NCBI RefSeq assembly: GCF_030247195.1
Contig: NC_080672.1
Location: 185,450,372-185,514,371 of the forward strand
Source: Topomyia yanbarensis
Taxonomy: Eukaryota; Arthropoda; Insecta; Diptera; Culicidae
Length of the DNA stretch: 64,000 nt
Direction of reading: 5' to 3'
Shown: positions 45,415-58,902 of the stretch, piece after piece
Layout: each line of letters starts with the position of its first letter
Numbering within the stretch: the first letter of the stretch is position 1
Notes under the pieces: model-generated
The model's input: only the letters and a program-made list of their open reading frames with translations
Database searches by the model: none
Told to the model about the DNA's origin: nothing
Program-made: the position numbers and the translations under genes

Positions 45415-46681
45415 AAGTTATTCGCGTTTCTCCATCAACAATAATAAGTTTTTCAAAAGGCCCATAAACTTTCCTACAACTTTTCCTTTGACATCAAGGC
45501 GATATTATAAACCATTTGAAAGCTACATGAAAATAACCAAAATATTATTTAACCATAGGGTCTGATGATTAAACTATATAGTTGAATCATATTTTGGTTA
45601 CTTTCATGTAACTTTCAAAAGATTTACAATATCGCCTTGATGTCAAAGAAAAAGTTGCAGGAAAGTTTATGGGCCTTTTTAAAAACCTATTATTGTTGAT
45701 GGAGAAACGCGAATAACTTATGAAAAGGTCGTAATAAAACAAAATAATTGTGTTGTTAAAACAAAAGTTAAAATATCTCGAGAACTACTACATTTCAGAA
45801 AATTTTTGTTATGAGCATTTCGATTTAAAATGGCGTATACCATATTCAAAAAGAAAATTGTATTTTTGACTGCAAATAGTATAAATTATAAAAATATGTC
45901 AAAAGTTGTTGTTAGGAAAACTTTTTTATTGAAAGCTTCTCCATGATCCAAATACACTGAAAAAGTTGCATTTACGTTTTTAAAACGATAAACATTAGAT
46001 TTTTGAGATTTTATGATTGGGTAACGCGAATAACTTTTAAAAAGAGCATAATTACACGAATTAATTGTTTTTGATGGAGCAAAATTCCAAATATCTCGAA
46101 AACTATCACATTTTGGAAGATTTTTGTTAAATGCATTTTGATTTTAAATTATGCTTATAATTATATTCTGTAATCAAATTACAGTTTTGTATGTCAATTA
46201 GTAGGAAATGTAGAAACATGTTTGAAGTTATTGTTAGAAAAACTTTTTTACCGATTTTTTCTCCATCATGCAATCACCCTCAAAATGTTTCCTTTCTCTT
46301 TAGGTTTTTGTTGACAAAATATAAAATTTTTTAAAAAATGGGTTTTTTCGCAGTTTAGTTTTTTAACAGAAATTTTTATTTTGTTGAAAAATGACACATT
46401 TTTTTCAGTATATATTTTTTTCGGACAGAAGTATTCATTCCCTGTAACTCGTTCTCAGATAGTTTTGCTGTATAAAATACGGTAATCGAACAAAAAAAAT
46501 TGAAATTCATACACGTGGGAACGTTTACGCCCTTTTGAAAAGTTGCTCTTGAGTCAAAATAATCTTATTACCTGTGGAAAATGTATAGTCTTCCATGCCG
46601 GTGAAATGTGTAAAGTTTCATCGGAATCTAAGGTCACGATTTTAAAGATTTTCGGACGGATCTTCGTGGAATTCCTCAGCT

Positions 46682-47006
46682 ACAAAACCGTCAACGATGG
46701 CCATCAGTTAGCGCCGACATCAAGGTTGGAACTCTCGTTTTATTGAAAAGGGAATCAGCACCTCCGATGCAATGGAACCTCGCCTGCATTGAGAAGGAGT
46801 TCGTGTTGTCGATGTAACAACCACTGCCGGGTGTTACCGACGAGCAATCACGGAGGTTTGCCCTTTACCAATCGAAACGGAAGCTGAACCAGATGAACAT
46901 CCTTCAACTTCGACAATCCGTACTCCGCCTACGTCATCGCAGAACACCATCGACTAAAGACAGTGAGCGGAGAATGATTAAAAGTTCCTTTCAACGTGGC
47001 CCGGCA
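46682..47006 (+). pseudogene. BEL/Pao Pol C-terminal tail
   Basis: Continues the DUF5641-like domain after the foldback insertion: LQNRQRWPSVSADIKVGTLV, LLKRESAPPMQWNLA, and after a shift near 46800 LPGV and FALYQSKRKL-type remnants. This C-terminal module follows the integrase in Pao elements. The last bases before the LTR include a GGCCCGGCA stretch in the place of the polypurine-like priming region. Confidence 0.7.
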
Positions 47007-47370
47007 TGTTGGCGCAGTTATAAAAAAAAACCCTATTGAATTTTTATTAGTACCACCCTAGCAATCGATTGATTATTTATAGCACAGGTAACGATAGGAA
47101 ATTATGCAAAATCACAGATGAAACAGCAGGAAATCACGTTCGTTAGCTCTCCCGTTATACATCTCAATTCTGCAATTTTCTGCTAGGCTTCGTATAAAGG
47201 GTTACGCAAGAGTAAATCAGTTAGTTACTATCAATCTTTCACTCGAGGACGGACCGCAATAAACTTGAGGTAGACCGAATACACGCCTTTTCGTAAAAAA
47301 TAAAGTCGCTTTAGTTAAAATTATCGACGCGTTTATATCATAGTCGTTTAAGTGTCCGTAAAAATCCCAA
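47007..47370 (+). repeat. 3' LTR of the BEL/Pao element
   Basis: Starts TGTTGGCGCAG, the usual start of BEL LTRs. It contains AATAAA words (47261 and 47304 regions) as candidate polyadenylation signals. The right limit is uncertain; the sequence TTCAAATTGGGGGCTGATCA around 47371-47390 could already be outside. No 5' partner was found. Confidence 0.65.
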
Positions 47371-47420
47371 ATTCGGGTTCAAATTGGGGGCTGATCAAAT
47401 CGGATCTTCAATGTATTATA

Positions 47421-47737
47421 AGGGATCATCCATAAATGACGTAGCATTTTTTGAGTGATTTTTAACGCCCCCCCCCCCTCCCCCATAGTAGCATTTCGTC
47501 ACAAACCCCCAAACCCCTCCTCCTGGTAATTACGTACCTTGACGGTAAACCTACCCCCACCTTGACCCCGTAAAAAAAAATAAAAAAAAAAACAAAAAAA
47601 AACGATGTTAGTTAGATGAAACGGGTAAAGCTACGTAGCATGATATGGCCCCCTACCCCCCTGTCGTCACACATAATCACAAAATACAAAACACCCCCCT
47701 CCCCCATATAATGCTACGTCATTCATGGATGATCTCT
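47421..47737. mobile_element. MITE with GGGATCATCCAT ends, 317 bp
   Basis: AGGGATCATCCATAAATGAC at the left and, reversed, AGAGATCATCCATGAATGAC at the right; both continue GTAGCAT. TA lies next to both ends. The inside has C-tracts (CCCCCCCCCCC near 47468) and a poly(A) patch. I believe this is a widespread mosquito MITE type. Confidence 0.7.
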
Positions 47738-47799
47738 AATAGATAGGCAATATTCGAAGAAGTTTCTTGTGGACGAGTGTAGAACGACTTTGTTTATAC

Positions 47800-48362
47800 T
47801 TACTTGGAGAGAATCAGTGTTTCAAAAAATTGTAACAGAATTCCTGCCTTTAGCGAATTTGTTGAGACTTTCATTAAAATCAACTTTATTGTAGGCATGA
47901 ATAATACGTATATGGAGTATATCGAGTTATAAAATGATATTTACGAAGTGTTCCTTAATCTTGTTTTTTTCTAAAATAACTTTCTATTGTGAGCTTCACA
48001 ACTCAAGTTTTGAATAAAATGTAAATTTTATCGTTTATAAACAATAGAAGAGATTTATCATAAACCGTAAAATCATAATAATTTAATTTTAAATTAAATA
48101 GAATTAGCCTGAAATATGTTAATATGATGAACACATGGACCTTTTATGTCTTCAAGAAAGTGGTTTGTAATAGCACTCCCCAAAATTTTGCTGAAGACAT
48201 TAAGTCTGGAACTAAATTTGTTTGAAGAGTGCATTTGCCATAAATATTTCTTGGAGGATATACAGCAAAGACCCGTTTTTATCAGCTTAAAACTGATAAA
48301 ACAAGGACAATGATAAAATCGGGACATATATTTTTCTGTCTTTTTAATAAACCGAAGCTCTT
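47800..48362 (+). repeat. Unclassified AT-rich repeat, left part with block Y1
   Basis: 48030-48362 (Y1) matches 51396-51730 (Y2) at ~90 percent by eye, sharing TAAACAATAGAAGAGATTTA through TAAACCGAAGCTCTT. 47820-47900 matches 61355-61410 (AGCGAATTTGTTGAGACTTT). Y1 ends exactly where LINE A2 begins. Confidence 0.7.
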
Positions 48363-49930
48363 AAAATATTCTTGTTTATTTGTTGTACCGTCACCAACAG
48401 ACCCCTTGGCCCCAATGGTGGTTACTTAAACTAATTACATTTCAGAATACGAATTATTTTAGTTTTTATCGAATTCCTTGTCAGGTTGAAGTCAAACGCC
48501 TTCGCCACACTGTTAAACACACGCTGGAGTCCGGTAACAGCGCTTCGGCGCCCATAGTTAGTTCTCCTGAACGGGACTCGCAGAAGAGAATTATTGCGCA
48601 GAGCTCGAACGTGAGCTTGAAGATCGAGGCATCCGAGGATTGTAGGGCAATCCACCCTGGCAGACAGTAAGTCCGAGACGAACAGGGCTCGAGAGCAGTC
48701 CCTCCGAATGCTTAGAGTATCGAGCTGTATTAACTGACAACGGTTTTCGTAGCTCGGTAGCTGAAATCTGTTTTGTCAAGGAAGATGTCAGAGTGCAAAG
48801 CGTATGAACTGGCGTTGGACGGCCTCCATTCTGTCGACACCGTTCTGGTAGTAAGGGTTCCAAACAGCAGAGCAATATTCTAACGTTGAGCGGACCAACG
48901 CGCAGTAAAGCGATTTAAGACAATATACGTCCCTGAAGTTTTTCGCTATTCGGAAGATGAACCCAAGCTGTCGTTATGCCTTATCCACGATGTATGACGT
49001 ATGTGGTTTGAATGTTAATGCCGAATCCATGATGACTCCGAGATCTTTGATGTGAGAGTGTCTTGGAATGCTCGAGCCGAAGAAATGGTAGTTAAACTGA
49101 GTCGGTTGGCGTTTCCGCGTGAACGTAAAAATTGAGCATTTGCTCGGGTTTAAAACCATTCTGTTTAGATCACACCACGTACTAAAGCTGCTCAGTTCCC
49201 TCTGAAGAAGCTCGGCATCGGTTTTATCCCGTATTTGTTGAAAATTTTCATGTCGTCGGCAAAAGAAAGGCGGGGTCCTTGTTATTTGATGTTGACGTCA
49301 TTAAAGTAGAGGAGGAATATCACTGGACCGAGATGGCTTCCTTGTGGGATGCCGGATGTAGCGAAGAATGGTGTAGATAGACAGTCCTTAATGCTGATTT
49401 GGAGTTGCCTTCCATCGAGGTAGTAACGAAACCAGCGCAGTAGTTGTCCATGAATACCGAGTTTGTCCAGCTTCGCTATTGCGATATCATGATTGATTTT
49501 GTCGAAGGCCGCTGATAAATCCATGTAAATAGCATCGGCTTGCAATCCGTCAGCGAATCCATCGAGTACATATGTTGTGAACGAAAGCAGGTTAGTCGCT
49601 TCAGACGTCTTCAAAATTCACTCCTAGGTTACCAGCGAGTACAAGATGTAGTGGGGGATGATGGCGCACATGCTGGACTAAAGGTGTCGGAGCGGCACAG
49701 CAGTACGGAGCGTAGTCCCGGGCACTTACAAAGCAGAGGTCCAATGTACGTCCGTTCTCGTTGATGATATTATTAATTTGCCGAAGAGTTGCGCTACTGT
49801 AGTTGTCCAAGATACAACTGGCATTATTGATAAGCACAGACTTTTCGATATCCAATCGTAGAAATGCATTACTTGCTGGGCACCAGGTCAAGCCAGGTAA
49901 GTTGAAGTCGCCGAGTATAACAATATATAT
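48363..49930 (-). mobile_element. LINE copy A2, same family as A1, internal deletion
   Basis: On the minus strand, endonuclease sequence (LTWCPASNAF, LDLCFVSARD, RHHPPLHLVLAGN; 49910-49605) is joined near 49610 to RT sequence starting TNLLSFTTYVLDGFADG, so about 950 bp corresponding to 707-1664 of A1 are missing. RT then shows DLSAAFDK, GIPQGSHLGP and FADD (near 49255, after a shift), KDLGVIMDS, and the C-terminal module to about 48440. The 3' tail reads CAAATAAACAAGAAT. Homology starts only at the LGDFNLPG motif, so it is also 5'-truncated. Several frameshifts follow. Confidence 0.8.
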
Positions 49931-50198
49931 TAGATATAGCCTTGCAACATTTTTCTGATTATTTACTTTATGTTCCCCTTAAGAGGGTCTGACAGCGCAA
50001 AATTAAAAACAAATATTTTTATTTTTGCATTTTTCTGATCTCTAAGATAAGAAATATATGCACAAGAAAGGATTTGCTCGAATTCAACTTGTTTCGTCTA
50101 CTAGAGCCCATCAAACTACCAACTATTAGTTTTCATATGAAGCTGATAAAATCGGGTCAAAAAGCTGAAAAAATCTGGTGCAGATAAAATCGGGTCTC
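49931..50198. other. Spacer with GATAAAATCGGGTC words
   Basis: GCTGATAAAATCGGGTC (50141) and GCAGATAAAATCGGGTC (50181) repeat, resembling GGGGCTGATCAAATCGG at 47382. No frame. Confidence 0.45.
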
Positions 50199-51395
50199 CA
50201 CTTTAACGCCAAAATTATTTTATCAAATGATGTGCTGTTTAATGTTTGCAAAATTCATTGAAGATACTAAACCTGCGAAATTGGCGGAACGGAAAACGCC
50301 ATTTTCATAAATTCCCCTACTTTTGGAAGGTGGTTTTCTCGTTATTAATTCTATAACGTTTTCGTCTCAACTCGACGCATTCCCAAAATAAAAACATTTT
50401 CAGCAAATGTTGGAAGTTATGCAATTTTTCGGTGAGCAGTTCTAAGTTTCATAGACATTAAAGCAATTGCAGTTTCGCTTCCTATTAAAAAAGACTCTAA
50501 TCCATATTACAGTACACCCCATCAAAACTGAACTCAATATGATAGGTAATTATGATTATGATTGTGATTGATTTCAGAACTCTGGAATGAGTTTCTATTG
50601 GAATGTTTTTAGGCAAGTATTTGATATTGATGTTACTAGACAACTGTGAGATCAAGACCAATGGATCAGTTGCAGATCAGGATCGCATTCCCACAATTTT
50701 TCAAGGGTCCTCATAGTGTTTCAAACAATAGGTTATCAATGTATTGATCAGACAATTATCATTGTAATATTGAATTAAATCAGTCAGCATCAAGCTAAAT
50801 TTTTAACTTCAATCCAATTTTTTTGTGGGGGGGGGGGATGTGGTTAAACCCCAAAGCACCCTCTTGGATACACCACTACTTGGAAGCATTCATTTCGCTT
50901 TCCATTTTCCGAGATAAATTTCAGATCGATCCGATGGTTATAAGTCAGAAGGTTCGCGTAAACGAAAATTTTTGCACCGATAAGTTCCATCTAAAGAACC
51001 TGGAACTGTTCGGTGGTTATTCTATCGGATGAGAAAAATGAAATACGAAATTCGTTTTATCGAAATAATATTTGGCTCATTTAAATGGATTATTACTATG
51101 AAATATGTATTTGATGTCTTCAGTAAAGTTATTCACAAAAAAGAGCTACAAATTGGCTGAAGGCATTATTTCAATACAATCATTTCCAAGAAAATTCATG
51201 AAAATATCTCACTCTTAGGGGGATTGATCAGTAAAATCACAACACCAAAAGAAAGGGCATATTGTATGCTTTAATTTCTATTGACCTAAAATTATCCGTT
51301 TTGGCGCTAATAATACATTGAATGTTTTTGGTCTTATTTCTGGCTATGAGAAATGATAAAAATCTTTCATCAAAATTTAATGTAAAATATCTCTT
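50199..51395 (+). repeat. Repeat block X1 (partner 61460-63415)
   Basis: Shares with X2 the words TTTTATCAAATGATG(T/C)GCTG, TTTTCGTCTCAACTCGACGC, GGTGAGCAGTTCTA, ATTTCAGATCGATCCGATGG-type and AAATATCTCACTC(T/A)TAGG in the same order. There is no coding frame. It is the empty-site partner for the insert at 61768-62541. Confidence 0.75.
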
Positions 51396-51730
51396 TTGTT
51401 AATAAACAATAGAAGAGATTTATGATAAACAGTATAATCATAATAATTTAATTTAAAATTAAATATAATTAGCCTAAAATATGTTAATACCTTGAACACG
51501 TGGAGCTTGCATGTCTTCAACAAAGTGGTTTGAAAAAGCACTCCCCAAAATTTTGCTGAAGACATTAAGTCTGGAACTAAATTTGTTTGAAGAGTACATT
51601 CGCCATAAATATTTCTTGGAGGATATACAGAAAGGACCCGTTTTTATCAGCTTAAAGTTCATAAAACAAGGACATTGAATAAATCGGGACATATATTTTT
51701 CTGTCTTTTTAATAAACCGAAGCTCTTTTA
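51396..51730 (+). repeat. Repeat block Y2 (partner 48030-48362)
   Basis: Direct copy of Y1, again ending at TAAACCGAAGCTCTT against the 3' end of a minus-strand LINE (copy C). Y1 and Y2 are 1.8 kb apart when LINE A2 is discounted. Confidence 0.75.
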
Positions 51731-52012
51731 TTATATTTTTTTTATTTTGTTTATCATCTGACCTAGTTGGTTTTAATGGATATGAGGATGGGGAAAAGCC
51801 AATTTGAGTGAAACATTAACTCTTCTCTAATTGGCATAAAAACCCCATATCTTTTCAATTGAATACACAATACAGAGCTTAACAATAAAAATAAAAGAAA
51901 AAAATGTAACAAAACAGGCTAATACAAAAAAGAAAAGAAAAAGTAAAAAATAAATAAAAGAAAAGCAGCAAATAAAACTACAGATTAAAAAGTCGTCGGT
52001 AAATAACTGTCA

Positions 52013-54035
52013 AGTCAGAGACTCCTTAGCAGCCGGTTCTTGAAAGTGGTGGATGACACGTTGAAATCGAAATCCACAAACACATCGTTGAATATGGCAA
52101 ACATGAAACGAATCGGATCATTACCACCATATAGGGAGTTCCTATGTTCCAACAGCAAAAAACTTCGTTGACGGAGCACACGTTCTGGTGCATCGATGTG
52201 GAGTTGACCTAATAATTCCGGCATATCTAACTCACCTAGAAGAATCTTAGCAACGAAAACAGCTTGGGCTACTCTCCTTCTCGTTTCAAGCGTTTGTAGA
52301 GTTAATAATTTACAGCGGTCTTCGTACGGCGGAAGATTAATAGGGTCCAGCCACGGAAGGCGTCTTAATGCATAACGAACGAATTTTCTTTGAATGGCTT
52401 TGAATTCTTGCTATCCATGTTGCTTGATACGGACACCATATTATGGAGTTAGATTCCAACATCGACCGTACCAATGCGCAGTACAGTAAGCGAAGACAAA
52501 GAGGGTCGTTCAATACATTCGAAATTTTAAATATGAATCCCATCTGGCGGTTTGCCTTGTTAATGATATACACACCTAGAAAAAATCGTGTAAATTTACG
52601 TCTCCTGACCCTGACATATACGAGCATCAAAAATGACTTTTACGTTTACGTTTAATTTTAATTTTACATGACGTTGAATTTCGTAAATCATGTAAAATTA
52701 AACGGAACACGCTAATGTTTCCTCATTTCATGAATTACGGTTTGGTAAATTGTGTCATGTGTACAATTACGTCAACGCTAAAATTCATATTTTTTGGTGT
52801 GAGGTCGGAAAGTGAGTGCAGAATTCAAAGTGACTCCAAGGTCACACACTTGTCGTACACGCTCAAGATGTTGATCTCCAATACAGTAGTCGTACGAAAT
52901 TGGCTTGTGCTTGCGACGATACGATATTACACTGCACTTGTGAATACTAATTGTAAGCGAGTTTAAGGAGCACCAGTCATTGAAAGTGTCCAAGAGCTGT
53001 TGTAAAGCTAAGCAATCCCTGATGCACTTGACGATCATGTATAATTTGACGTCATCAGCGTAGAATATACGACAACTCGGAGGTAATACCGTGGCTAGAT
53101 CATTGATAAAGAGTGTGAATAAGAGTGGGCCAAGTTACTTCCTGGGGAACACCCGAGTTGTTCGTAAAAGCGGCAGAGAACACACATCCAATTTTTACTA
53201 CAAGTGTTCGATCTCTCAGATATGATTCGCGCCAACGGATCAGATCAAGAGACACTCCTAATAACTTCAGCCGTTCCAAAAGTATTGCGTGATCAACTCT
53301 GTCAAATGCTGATTTCAAATCGGTATATACAGTGTCAACCTGAGCACCAGCGTCCATATTACGTAAGCAGAATGACACGAATCGAGCGAGATTCGTGGAA
53401 GTTGATCTTTTTGGGATGAATCCGTGTTGATCAGGGGAAATGTAGCTTTGGCAGGATGCAGAGAGCACATCGTTCATTATGATCTCAAAAACTTTGGAGC
53501 AGGCACACAACGATGTAATTTGTCTGTAATTTTCAACATTTCGCCGATCTCCTTTTTTGAATACAGGAAACATAATTGATCTTTTCCAGCTGGAAGGATA
53601 ACGACACTGCCTGAAGGAACTTTTGAATAGAGTTGTCAGCGGTAAAACTAGTACATCCGCGCATTTCTTGAGAACACATGAAGGTATGCCGTCAAGACCA
53701 GGAGTGACTGAATATTTTAGCTTGTTGATTGCTGCAATAACCTGCCGATCTGTAACAGTGAAACTTCTCAAAGGACTAATATTTAATGGAGTGACTCCAC
53801 AAGCGTGCGCAATTTGATCAGCAGATGAAATTGTTTCATTGAATGCGCTTTTAAAGTGAGAAGCGAATAGGTCACACTTCTCCGAAGCCAGATTGGCAGT
53901 CTGCTCCTTCAAAAACATATCAGTAGGTAAGCCGTTCTCCTTCCGCTTGGAGTTCACAAATTTCCAAAACTGTCGGGGATTACTGCGCAGGTTTGCTTGT
54001 GTTCGAATGGAGTAGCGTTTGTACAAGAGAAGGTT
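52013..54035 (-). pseudogene. LINE C reverse transcriptase, frameshifted and MITE-interrupted
   Basis: The first 308 codons (54026-53100) are open: a Lys/Arg-rich connector (KRYSIRTQANLRSNPRQFWK), VTPGLDGIPSCVLKK, FPVFKKGDRRNVENYRQI, DQHGFIPKRSTSTNLARF, YTDLKSAFDRVDHAILL, and SGVPQ, where a frameshift occurs in GVPQ(G)SNLGP near 53130. The next frame holds SNLGPLLFTLFINDLA and catalytic FYADDVKLY (near 53055), then CDLGVTLNSALTFRPHT. The MITE breaks the chain; it resumes YIINKANRQMGFIFK, CLRLLYCALVRS, and later PELLGQLHIDAPERVLRQRS, ending near 52013. It copied LINE RNA into DNA; the copy is dead. Confidence 0.8.
52572..52800. mobile_element. ACACCTAGAAAAA MITE inside LINE C
   Basis: Ends ACACCTAGAAAAAATCG and, reversed, ACACCAAAAAATATG. 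It interrupts the RT between FRPHT and YIINKA, which are adjacent in copy A1 (FKPHTSYIVDKA). About 90 bp shorter than the copies at 8753 and 19831. The exact target duplication is obscured by CACAC/GTGTG next to the ends. Confidence 0.75.
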
Positions 54036-54045
54036 ATAAGATCGA

Positions 54046-54654
54046 TAATTATTAGGCCATTACAAATCTTTTTTAAAAATTATTTCACACCCCCCCACCC
54101 TTCAAAATTGCTGGAAAAAATCAGGGGCAAATATTTTTTTAATAACCTCAATTAAAAAAATTGCCATTTTTTATAAAAAAAAAAAAACAATAGCATTCAT
54201 AGAGTTTTGCTTTTCGTCATTGAAAACTATTCTAGTAGTTTTGGAAATTGCCATCCCATGATTTTTTTTTTATTTTGACCAAGACTGGTCAATATGGTAG
54301 ATAGGACGTCCGAATAAAATCGTCGATCCAGTCTAACATCAAACGAAACGTTTACTGTTCGCGGAAGGAAGGAGCCGCTCGTGAATTCTCAAACAAACAT
54401 CTCATGGCAAGGCTAACAGACCGACTTCTGAATCGATCCCATTTTAAACGCAACAGTCGATAGAGATCGGTAGTTGCACTCTAATATAATTTCTATAAGG
54501 AAACAATCTGAATTCACATAAGACTCCTGGCGATTTATTTGTGGTTTAATATTCAATATGCATGAGATTTACCGAAAGGCTTTTGAAATTTAAAGATTTA
54601 ATATGGGATCGCAGTGTTCATACCGTATTTCCGCACCCATATGTGCGATTCGTA
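54046..54654. other. No gene recognised
   Basis: The start (TTAGGCCATTACAAATC, then CACCCCCCCACCC) looks like an old dispersed repeat. The rest is AT-rich with short frames. Confidence 0.35.
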
Positions 54655-54812
54655 TGAACTTCACCAGATCAAAGTTTGCTAAGTTAGTTTTCGGTTTCGC
54701 AGATAATGTGGTGTTCCAAGTAATCGGAGAATCACTAGAAGAGCTGGAGGCACTCGCCACGGAGACGATTGCCCATCATAAAACAGAGTTGGTATTTGTG
54801 AATGTCTGAACT
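54655..54812 (+). pseudogene. R1/LOA-type LINE RT palm fragment
   Basis: A ~50-codon frame reads KLVFGFADNVVFQVIGESLE, ELEALATETI and HHKTELVFVN. FADN stands where R1/LOA reverse transcriptases have the catalytic FADD followed by a helix and (L)ADHKTE.V(L)(L); the second Asp is changed. Flanks on either side do not continue the match convincingly. The piece belongs to the enzyme that copies LINE RNA at a nick, and is far too short to work. Confidence 0.5.
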
Positions 54813-55059
54813 GTTGTCTAGAAAGGAATTGCGTATTACCTGTAGGACAGTTGAAACCTGAAAGAGGCAGAGTCAAAGATTGCTTGGATTAACTGCATAT
54901 GTTGTCACTTACGATGAGTGCAAGTGCACAGTGTAATACCGTAGATATCCGGTATGGAATGCACTGGATAATTAGAGCTCTTAAGTAACCCACCAGGTGT
55001 TGACTAGCAGCCGAAAGACAGTAACAGGCGAAAGTCGCGGTCGGAGAACATATGACACG

Positions 55060-55480
55060 CCCAGAATAAAAATGAAAGTCAAAAAATAGGTAGAGAGAAA
55101 CGATAAACAAAAAGTCGAGCCGAAAAAAGTAACTGAGAAATCTCCGACGAAAAATGACAAGTAATTTCTTCCGAGGAAAAATGAAACTCAAATATGTTTG
55201 GACAAAAACGATAAACAAAAAGTCGCGACGGAAATTGTTATTGAGAAAGGTTCGAAGAAAACTGTTGATCAGATTCTCCCGAGGAAAAATGTGACTCAAA
55301 AAAATTCGAAGAAAATTGGTAGTAAAAAGATTGCGCGGAAAATAATGGCTGAGAAAGTTCTGAACAAAAATGTTGATCAGAGTTTCCCGAAATAAAATGA
55401 AACTCAAAAAAATTTGAGGAAAAATGTCAATCAGTTTTTAGCGAATAAAAATGAAACTAAAACACGGAGAAAATTTTTCT
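55060..55480 (+). repeat. Degenerate tandem repeat with Lys-rich frame
   Basis: About 3.5 units of roughly 115-120 bp share GA(A/T)CAG..T(T/C)TCCCGA..AAAAATG, ACTCAAAAAAATT(C/T)GA and AACAAAAAGTCG. One frame (55198-55395) is open for 66 codons and very rich in Lys (VDQILPRKNVTQKNSKK, VDQSFPKNETQKN). Whether this was ever coding is unclear; the frame is interrupted in the outer units. Confidence 0.6.
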
Positions 55481-55719
55481 TCGGAATTAAGTAGGACGCC
55501 GAAGACGCAAAAACTTTTACTACTTTTGAATAAAAAATTCAACGATCACCGACTTTTTGGAACCTTTTTCCAGGTATTTCAAAATTATTTAGAACCTCTG
55601 TACTATCAAAATAATAGTTCTAGTATAGTGTTACCTAAAATGAGTATAAATTCTCTCAACTTGACTCAAAGTCCTGCATGCTGTTAACAGTACGGGTAGG
55701 ACTACTATGGGTATAACAA

Positions 55720-55839
55720 AGCTGACCAACGCTGACGAAAAAATTCGTACACTATGAAAACCGTTTACCTGAGCGTGATGAACGATTTCGCTTCGTTGCG
55801 GTATGGTGTACGGATTTTTTCGTCAGAGTTGGTCAGCTT
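55720..55839. mobile_element. Hairpin MITE, ~120 bp
   Basis: AGCTGACCAACGCTGACGAA (then AAAATTCGTACAC) at the left is mirrored by GTGTACGGATTTTTTCGTC then AGAGTTGGTCAGCT at the right, with three mismatches over ~33 positions. Confidence 0.75.
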
Positions 55840-58792
<2,953 letters not shown>

Positions 58793-58796
58793 TTAA

Positions 58797-58902
58797 CCCT
58801 TAAATGCGCAATGTTGTTTTTAAAACAACATTGTGAAAATCATCTCAAATTTATCACAGTAACGTATTGAAGCTATGGGGCAATATTTGCGGCTTCAAGG
58901 GG
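58797..58902. mobile_element. piggyBac-like MITE, ~106 bp
   Basis: TTAA (58793-58796) then CCCTTAAATGCGCAATG, and a right end that in reverse reads CCCCTTGAAGCCGCAA, followed by TTAT where TTAA would be expected. An internal ATGTTGTTTT/AAAACAACAT hairpin is present. A relative lies at 36973-37105. Confidence 0.55.

Larger units (their letters stand above)
43180..46677. mobile_element. 3.5-kb foldback element inserted in BEL, itself carrying a LINE
   Basis: Ends GAGGGATTCCATGA and, reversed, GAGGAATTCCACGA; AGCT flanks both (43176-43179, 46678-46681), CAGCT if the first base is counted. Arms of about 1.1 kb mirror each other, with landmarks AAGGGCGTAAACG / CGTTTACGCCCTTTT, ACTCGTTCTCAGATAG and the ATTCGCGTT words. 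The centre of symmetry lies near 45570. Removing it joins BEL tail sequence in frame (...WSRDYI with QLQN...). Without the LINE at 44157-45414 it is about 2.2 kb. No transposase. Confidence 0.8.
34029..47370 (+). mobile_element. BEL/Pao LTR retrotransposon, 5'-truncated, broken by three insertions
   Basis: Gag, protease, RT/RNase H, integrase and 3' LTR occur in the Pao order on the plus strand. No 5' LTR matching 47007-47370 was found upstream. Net of the insertions at 35268-39111, 39654-40441 and 43180-46677, about 5.2 kb of BEL sequence remains. It lies inside the Vps34 gene in the sense orientation. The many stops, the frameshifts and an RT deletion make it inactive. Confidence 0.85.
51731..54045 (-). 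mobile_element. CR1/Jockey-like LINE copy C
   Basis: A minus-strand LINE from connector and RT to the 3' end; the endonuclease is truncated away at about 54045. The 3'UTR (52010-51731) is A/T-rich and ends in an A-rich tail AACAAAATAAAAAAAATATAATAAAA. A MITE sits in the RT thumb at 52572-52800. It is a different family from A1/A2 by its RT and tail. Confidence 0.8.

Noticed and set aside
47007..47390. Junction of two tandem BEL elements, because TTGGGGGCT resembles a post-LTR start
   Set aside because: The sequence after it shows no gag and instead resembles the GATAAAATCGGGTC words of the neighbouring repeat.
54889..55407. 172-codon minus-strand frame rich in FLR and Phe
   Set aside because: It is the antisense of the A-rich Lys tandem repeat (poly-Lys codons read as Phe/Leu); no signal or domain.
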